From positions 249,337 through 313,336 of the forward strand of contig RHPI01001168.1 of the NCBI GenBank assembly GCA_009103225.1: a stretch of DNA of 64,000 nt, written 5' to 3'. Below, one piece after another: positions 57,082-64,000 of this stretch (the stretch's first letter is position 1; each line of letters begins with the position of its first letter). This DNA is from Chlorokybus atmophyticus (Eukaryota > Streptophyta > Chlorokybophyceae > Chlorokybales > Chlorokybaceae). Below the pieces are notes generated by a model that searched no databases, was not told the DNA's origin, and saw nothing but the letters and a program-made list of their open reading frames with translations. The position numbers and the translations under genes were made by a program.

Positions 57082-59469
57082 CTGTCAATCATATCAAAGT
57101 TAGATGGTTGTAGCTAAGGCTAGTAAGAAGATTGACAACACGCAGGTCATTATACACATGCAAGTATCCGGTGTTAAGTAACCGCTTCATTGTTTGTAAA
57201 TCACACATTATCTTGCATATTTCAATTTATAATGCATTGTCAACTCACAAAACTTCATTATAAGCTTGTATGTTTGTTCAAATGCACATTGCAACAAATA
57301 GTGTTGATGCAATGTGCATTTGAACAAACAAATATGCGTCTCAATACTAATTTGATAGTTAAAAACAATGATATGACATGTTATGCATAACCCGATAATA
57401 TGTATCTGTGGTATTATACCAACTACGAGGACACCAAAGCGAGCATAGATTATTATGAATTGGTCTTTTTACAAATGTGAAATTATAAGACGTTTGTATC
57501 TCAACACCAAACATACTTGCACGAACGCATTGTTAAAGTGCATAAAGTAGCATGCGGTGCTCGATAACGCACACGCTTAATGCCGTTTTGGTAGAAGTAG
57601 AGGGGATGAAGCTAGCTACTTCAGCCATCCCAATACTATTAAGTTCAAATAACGTTAAAATGCAGCCATTCTCATTAAACGTGCTTGGGAGACACAGTAC
57701 TTCAGCCCGTATTCACATGAAACAAGCGCATTTAGAGCATATGCATTGTCTTTGCATATGCAAACAAGGGTTGCACTTAATAAGTTATGGTAATGCACAT
57801 ATTAACCGAATAAATGTATGTAGGTCAACATCATCAATGCTTGCTTGCTTTGAGCATATTTTTTGACAAACATGTGAGTGACAAAACAAACTTTGCGAGT
57901 ACAGTCGGGCATTGCTGCTGATCAGTCTGCCTTAAATTTGCTAAACCTACCTTAAATGCCTTACACGCAGATTAGACGACTGACTAGCCCCCATATCATT
58001 AATATAGTTTATAATTGTGAAATGATTTGAGAGTTATTTCATATGATCATCTTGTATGTGGTTGCCTGCTAGTATCTGTTCTATGCTGTATGACTGTTGT
58101 GTCTTTTTGCTACCAACTGAGGCCGCTCCATTTCACCCCCAAACGAGCGGTGTAACTAGACGTATTACAAAATTTGTTGCGCACGCTAAGCAGAGCAGCT
58201 TCAACATGACGTTGTTTGTCGACGGCGGCCCGCTGTACCGGGTACATTACATGAACACTGTGAGCGGAGCCATTGCACAATATGTCAATTCCTATGGTTC
58301 AACGGTAACATCAGCATTGTACACACCATTCACGCAGTGTTTTGTCTAATCAACCTTCAAATTGCAACTTAAGGTCATGGATAATCACATGCATATGCCA
58401 TTCTTATTCACTTAAGATGACCCATGGTCTTTCGCATAATATGTTGGTTTTGAATAGTTCACATTACTATTTACGTGTACAACAATGTTCAATCACACCA
58501 TTTGCTCCCAATTGTACAGGACATGCACTCGTAGTCATGGCCACAGCATAGAACTCACACATGCCACATACACCAGCGCTGCAACCCGCACCCACTATTA
58601 TAGTTGGAGGGCCTGGGAGCAGTTGGAGAAACACCTTGTATGGGCCATATAAAAGTACATATGTGGCGTAGCTTAATGGATAAATACACTTCGTGCATCA
58701 CATTGTTATACAGACCCACCTTGCATCCTTTGTACACATCACACCATTTGACCTGTCATGCACCTGAAAACGAAACAATAAGCAATTGGTTGTCATCAAA
58801 GAGTCTGGGACATCTACTAACCTGCCATGCACATCATAAAGCAGAAGTTGGTGGTGAGCAAACAGTGTCGTACAACTACTTGCAATGACATGGCTAATGG
58901 CAATGCGGACATACTCGATTAACTAACAAAACCCTGGGTGTGTACGGGGTACTCCAGCATACATGTTGGTTCAGCAATGGACATGCACATTGTTATTGCA
59001 CTGCTGCACATGCATGTACACCGCCATTACATAGCTGAACGCCATTCCGCTATTACAACTACTGCTGCTAAGCTGAATGCCTATTTTGAACATGTGTGCA
59101 GACTCTGCATTGCGGTGCATGGGACGCGTATCTGTTTTGAGAAACTGTGGTGCAGCTAAGTAGGCCCTGAAGTCTCCAGCCATTCAACATGGTGGTTGAC
59201 ATGCCTAAGATCCGCAAATCAACCAGCATGAACACCAAGCAGCAGTGCGCTGACAAGCAGATACCAAACAGGCTTTGCATAATGATATCGGAAGTCACTA
59301 ACAACACAACTCTCAACCGCCAGCGGGCTGACTGCAACCAAGGGCAGGAAAATCACGCTAATTCACACACGCACACACTACAGTAGTATCTAGGTAGGTA
59401 GTGGCACACGCAGCTAACACTGCGCCTTCTATGTGCCAATATAGGGAATACCACTACATAAATAGGTAC
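57082..59469. other. AT-rich intergenic region, no gene
   Basis: Only short unsupported frames. It contains the hairpin at 57271-57330. Confidence 0.55.
57271..57330. repeat. Perfect 23-bp hairpin with 14-nt loop
   Basis: The left arm, 57271-57293 (TGTTTGTTCAAATGCACATT and three more bases), and the right arm, 57308-57330, are exact reverse complements. The loop can pair further (AACA/TGTT), giving a stem of about 27 bp. Confidence 0.93.
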
Positions 59470-60862
59470 TCATACAGCTATGGCGTCAATGCTTGCGCCC
59501 CAGGAGCCGTAAATCTCTGCGCCCAGGGGAATATCCTCCAAGTCTGATATGAGGTCATCGGGAGCTGGCAACTGCAAGTTCATGGTGGGGATGTCGCTGA
59601 TGGGGAGGGGAATTTCAAAAATGCAATCGCTACCAAGATCACTGTCTCGGTCATCATCATTGTGGTCAAAAATGCCATCTGGGGCGTCCACAAATGGCTC
59701 CTCCTTGACTGCAGGGTAAGGCTTGGTGTCTTGCATGACTTCGGGTGGGGGGAAATTGGTCTGCGCACTGCCGCCGCGGATGGACCTTGCCGCCGCGTCG
59801 TAGGCCAGAGCTGCATCCTCTGCCGTATCATAAGTGCCCAGCCACAGCCTCACGCCCTTGGCTGGGTCCCTGATCTCAGCTGCCCACTTGCCCCACGGCC
59901 GCTGCCGCACACCGCGATACCGACATGTTGGGACTTGCTGTAATGTGGAAAAGGGCTTGTTAGACCTTTGCAAACAACAGCAACAATGGCTGAAGCGTAC
60001 TATGACAACCTGCACCACCGTTATCGCTACTCAAAGATTAACCACTACCGAGACTGTGCAGGACTGGGAGAGTGCTTGAACTGCATAAAACCCTAGTTCC
60101 TTGCAGCCTACATGTCACGTACAATTGCTTTGCCCTACCGACACCTACTGTCTGGACTCGACTGGAGTACAATGTCAGACGTCGCACAGTGAAACTGTGA
60201 CCACACCAAACCCTAATCTACAAGCTCCGACAACATGTGTTAGCTGGCGCGGACCCGACGACTGCTGTGCATGCAATAGAGCACCCCACCTTGCGGGCCT
60301 TTTTGTTTGCTTCATCCATCACTCGGACGGCCCTGGTCTTCTGGTGCTTGAACGGCGTCAGTGCCGAGGCAGCGGCGGGGGAGTGCAAAGCGGCGGCGGG
60401 AACGCCAGCGTCGGAGCGGGGCTCCCAGCGGTGCGAAAGGCGCTGGAGGCTGACGTCCTGCTCATCCTCGGACTCGGACTCCAGCGCTCCGCCACCGCAG
60501 CGGTCCTCATCCTCTGAGGAAGACGAGTCGGTGGCGTCGGGGTCCTCACGCAAACGCTTAGCGGCGGGTTCTTCCGGGGCGCAAATCTCTCTGACAGCCC
60601 AGTTGTCATCGTCATCGTCGTCGGTGTAGTAGGACGAGGCGGAGGGGGAGAACAGCGGGGCGGAGGGGAAAGGAGGGGGAGGAGGCGCGGCTAGCTGGGT
60701 GCGAACGACATGCTGAGCAGCCCGCTTCTGAGAAGCGAGAGCAGCGGCTTTAAGCTTTGTAGGAGAGCCTGCTGCAGCTGATGTCGTCCCGTTGAGCTTT
60801 GCTGTTGCTGCTGAGGGCTTAGAGCCCGCAGTAGATGGTGGGAGCACCTGGGCGCCCGGCAT
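59470..60862 (-). CDS. AP2/ERF transcription factor
   Basis: Two exons, 60862-60290 and 59937-59470, join in phase to give 346 residues. The single AP2 domain starts the second exon: [20 protein letters not shown], then [20 protein letters not shown] and [27 protein letters not shown] and the [10 protein letters not shown] helix are the ERF subfamily pattern. The wording closely matches plant group VII/IX-type ERFs that bind GCC-box DNA. The N-terminal exon is Ala/Pro/Ser-rich, with an acidic run (TDDDDDDNW) and a serine/acidic patch ([12 protein letters not shown]). A basic stretch (KHQKTRAVR, then NKKARK) directly precedes the AP2 domain and may serve as a nuclear signal. The C-terminus is acidic ([14 protein letters not shown]), as in activation domains. 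No group VII N-terminal MCGGAI motif was seen. Confidence 0.92.
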
Positions 60863-63270
60863 GCTTGCTTGGGCGTCACCTCCAGCGCCTTGCGCCTACC
60901 GCCGGCCGTGCTGGCCCGGGCGGTGTAAAAGACCAACAATGGCCCCTGCGCTGCCCTCATCAGCCAGCCCAGCCTGCCGCGCTGTACTGGAGGTTGTTCC
61001 TCTTTCTCCACCTTTGCGTGCGAATGCCGAGCACATGCGCGAGCCGCAGCGGTGTACTGGCTATAGGGTCTTACCGTCGTCCCCGGGTCGCGCGGGTTGA
61101 ATGCGCCTGCAGGCGAAATGTAAGATTTGTATGACCGTACACGCGATCGAACGAGCAAGGCTGCAGTCGCCAACCTACCACTGCTCCGGCGTTTCGTCCC
61201 CGCTGCGTCCGCAGAGCAGTTAACCGCGGTTTTGACCGGCTCGGATGTTGTGTCGCCACCGTGCTAGCGCACCGTGTCTTGTAGCTGCCCTAACCGACAA
61301 AAACATCTCTTCACTGTCGTTTTGCACCGAGTTGTATGGTCGGTTACTGCCGGTAGGGCGATAGTTGCTGTGAAGTCCTTGCTTGACTGACCATCGGAGA
61401 CCGAGATTGGGGTTGAGTAACTGAGTTCCTCTACCGCGGTGAGCTTGATAACTCGGCATGAACATGTGAAGATATTGCACGGCGATCGTCGCCTGCACAT
61501 TGTATCCCTGACGCTGACATACAATCTTCAGAGACGGTTAACCAGGCGCGGCGCGTCTCTTGGACAACCCCCAACCCATGATTCATAGTGAGATGCACGA
61601 TTCATGCATGAATTTCGAACCATGAATCAACCCCATCATTGTTGCAGGCGGGTGCCAGTGGCACCGTGCCAGCAGCTGGCCCCAAGCTGGGACAGCTCAG
61701 TTTAACCGGGCAAGCTACCAAGCAAGTAGGTAGCCTGCCCACCATTCGCGGCGGGAGTGGCGACGGTGCCTGCCATCGTGTCGTTCAAACGTGCTGATCT
61801 TGGATTGGTGACGGCGTCCCAACCGCTCAGCTACCACAGCTCAGCGCGCAATTGTTATGATGGTGTCTTGAAGCTTCAGTGCGCTGGCAAGCGGCGATGC
61901 GCGATATGGTCAACGATCAACGGCTACGATCTGCGTCCGGCGGTTGGCAATTGAGGCAAGCTCAATTGGCATTAATCATTGGCACCTATGACTGCTTGTG
62001 CTGTGTTAAGACCCTACCGGGTGAGGTAACCGAGAGAAACGGCCGATGGACGATATGCGCTTCCCCTCGCTTGATCGGATGGCGGTGGGCACCGGGCAGT
62101 TCTAGACACGGTAAGGCTCCCGGCCTACTGCGACCCAACCCGTAGCACGACTCGCACGCCGGCCGTCACAGCTCAATGATGCGATGTTTGACGCGCTTTT
62201 GGCACACGCGTGCCGTCGCACAAGTACGGAGCTTGTCGCCTTGCAGTTGCCAGTGAGTTCTCTCTAGGCTTGCACTTGTGGTAGACGTCACACCGGTCCA
62301 GCCTTGCAATAAAGACCGAGTCACAGGCGGCCAAGATCTACCTATTAAACCTGGCCGAGATATTTGCGACCGGCGGCTTTGCGGCAAGTTGGCCGGGGTG
62401 GCTCGCTGCCTCCGTGCTCTTATCCGAGAGTGCTGTGTGGACAGCACATCGCTATAGACCGGGCGCGAGACTATTGTCCACCTTTTGGGGAAACGGCGAC
62501 CCATTGCGCCCAAAAAACGTGGCTCTTGGCCTGTGGCGTTGGGTCATGCATGGGATGGGCCGGGTGTGTGTTAAGCGGCCACGACAGTAATAAAACACGC
62601 GTGGTAAACAACGCGTGCATTTGACTAGACAGGCCTAGACAGTGACCCTGGTCAATAAGCAGTCGGGCCCAATCGCTGCCTTAGATTATGGCCCACAGTG
62701 TTGCACATTGTGCAGCGCACCTGGTAGACTAGAGGGGCCATTAGAGAAGCAAGTGAACACAGCAAGCACAAGTGCATTAGGCATTATAAAAAGGAACACG
62801 AGACCAAGTTCAAGGAGCTAGGTCCCATGTGTGCAATGCAATAGTTACGCAGGACAGTCATGATAAAATGTTGTCATGCTAGTGTGACCGCATTAAGCCA
62901 GTCGCGCAATGCTTTATATAATCATTGAACATTTTTATATATGAGCCAGGTGAACTAGCACAAGGTATAGGGGGAACTTACCATAGTATGCTAAGAATGA
63001 TCAGCACCCTTTTCTGAGAACATCGCCATTACATTAGATTAACTTGTTAAAGTACCTCTGCAATTCACGTGGTTACACTTTGCTCTGCTCACCCTTTCAT
63101 CTAGTTTGTTGTCTAATCAGCACTGCTATAAGCCCCTTTCAAATCATCAGCCTTGCTTGCGTGCCATAACGTGCACACTGTACCTTATACACCTCGCGAG
63201 ATATAACGACATGTAGCTAGACTTACGCAAATGATTAGCTGCACAATTGCATTGTTATGTTAATCCTAAT
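60863..63270. other. Intergenic, no supported gene
   Basis: GC-rich to about 62600, then AT-richer. Several open frames of 60-160 codons overlap on both strands without domains or a splice chain. Confidence 0.5.
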
Positions 63271-63274
63271 AATG

Positions 63275-63760
63275 TTACGCGCTGATCACGAGCGCTTCTT
63301 TATACATTTGTTGTGCTGATAGCCGTCGTGTATGCCGGTGCTTAATATCCACTTGTAACTGTGAATTCCGAGTTCTACTTCTCGGGCATGAAGATAAGCA
63401 CATTTCTCGTGCGTCAGACTGTACGCCTTTGGGCTCGTGCATGCGAGGCACCTTGTTCACGATGGCAGCGACGCAATATGTGTGGCCCAGCAGGAGTGGG
63501 GCTACATCCACGAGCGTCGGCCTCCTTACAGCAAATGTGGAGGAAGAACTGGAGGTGATAGAGCCATGCTGGGGCGGTACAGCGGTGGTAATCCCATTGC
63601 CCCCGCTCGCCCGACTGTTGACTGGCAAATCATCCATGATGGCCTTGCTAGTACACGCCAACATGTTGCTCACCCCTCTGTTGCCGTGGCAGACCCATAC
63701 CCATGCACATGTATGAACCGACAGTGGAGGATAGGTGTGGCATTTACTGCACCACACCAC
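63275..63760 (-). CDS. Unrecognised ORF, possible 3' exon
   Basis: An open frame of 161 residues with protein-like composition (VNSRASGGNGITTAVPPQHG, then a Ser run, RRPTLVDVAPLLLGHTYCVA, and a basic Arg/Ser region). Overlapping plus-strand frames are as long, so strand choice is uncertain. No family was recognised. Confidence 0.2.
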   Translation of the reverse strand: MVWCSKCHTYPPLSVHTCAWVWVCHGNRGVSNMLACTSKAIMDDLPVNSRASGGNGITTAVPPQHGSITSSSSSTFAVRRPTLVDVAPLLLGHTYCVAAIVNKVPRMHEPKGVQSDAREMCLSSCPRSRTRNSQLQVDIKHRHTRRLSAQQMYKEALVISA

Positions 63761-64000
63761 ACTTCATCATCCAAGTGGGAGGGGCGACGCAACGATGGTG
63801 TCACCCAATTCGAGTGATCTTCCCAGAGTGTCCCCCTTCCCGGATATGCACAGGGATGTGCCAGTCTGATGAGCCTAGCTGGATACGCACGTGTGCTTAG
63901 TGTAAGCAACAACGTTGTACGAGGTTGCCCTACACCGTTCCGTGGCTCAATGGCACACCCAGCCTCCTGACCCTGATGAGGACGCAGGCTGGGATTCTTG

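Noticed and set aside
60691-61173. 160-residue minus-strand frame overlapping the AP2 gene
   Set aside because: Out-of-frame shadow of the AP2/ERF first exon and its GC-rich upstream region.

Overview
The window looks nuclear and comes from a photosynthetic eukaryote of the green lineage, most likely a green alga. It is not bacterial. Its genes are split by many short GT-AG introns, and many of those introns are packed with CA/TG/CG alternating tracts. The gene set includes a plant-type group IVb bHLH factor, an AP2/ERF factor and a red-chlorophyll-catabolite-reductase homologue, which fits Viridiplantae. I cannot name the species; a streptophyte or prasinophyte alga are both possible.

Layout. 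0.26-0.41 kb: GA microsatellite. 0.9-2.3 kb (+): PLAC8 cysteine-rich membrane protein. 3.1-6.6 kb: exon-like pieces of an unrecognised gene. 7.1-12.3 kb: a tandem duplication, with a decayed copy first and then an intact seven-exon gene (DUF3598/lipocalin-like, tentative). 13.9-16.7 kb (+): RCCR homologue. 17.1-18.0 kb: dead LINE reverse transcriptase. 18-22.9 kb: no confident gene, but a poly-C foldback element and a complete miniature LTR element (TRIM) with target-site duplication. 22.9-26.5 kb (+): ADCK1-type ABC1 atypical kinase. 27.2-38.0 kb: an old, degenerate Ty3/gypsy retrotransposon on the minus strand, carrying a nested 1.6-kb terminal-inverted-repeat element and a foreign coding-like insert in one LTR. 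38.6-44.0 kb (-): a 23-exon kinesin. 44.3-45.2 kb (+): small basic protein. 47.0-49.3 kb (-): RNA polymerase III subunit RPC4. 49.7-51.7 kb (+): bHLH factor. 52.2-54.6 kb (-): AP endonuclease IV. 54.6-59.4 kb: AT-rich, gene-free. 59.5-60.9 kb (-): AP2/ERF factor. 60.9-64 kb: no confident gene.

The most striking item is the kinesin. I traced 23 exons whose splice phases all agree, giving one 885-residue reading frame that joins an N-terminal VHS domain (an endosomal sorting module), a coiled coil and a C-terminal kinesin-14 motor. I do not know of a described VHS-kinesin. It suggests a minus-end motor that could bind ubiquitinated or endosomal cargo directly.

Most of the solid genes are housekeeping or regulatory and do not form a shared pathway. 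Two divergent pairs (kinesin/small basic protein and RPC4/bHLH) share short intergenic promoters of about 0.3-0.4 kb. All exon coordinates are hand-read from splice signals, reading phase and family knowledge; no alignment or transcript data were available.
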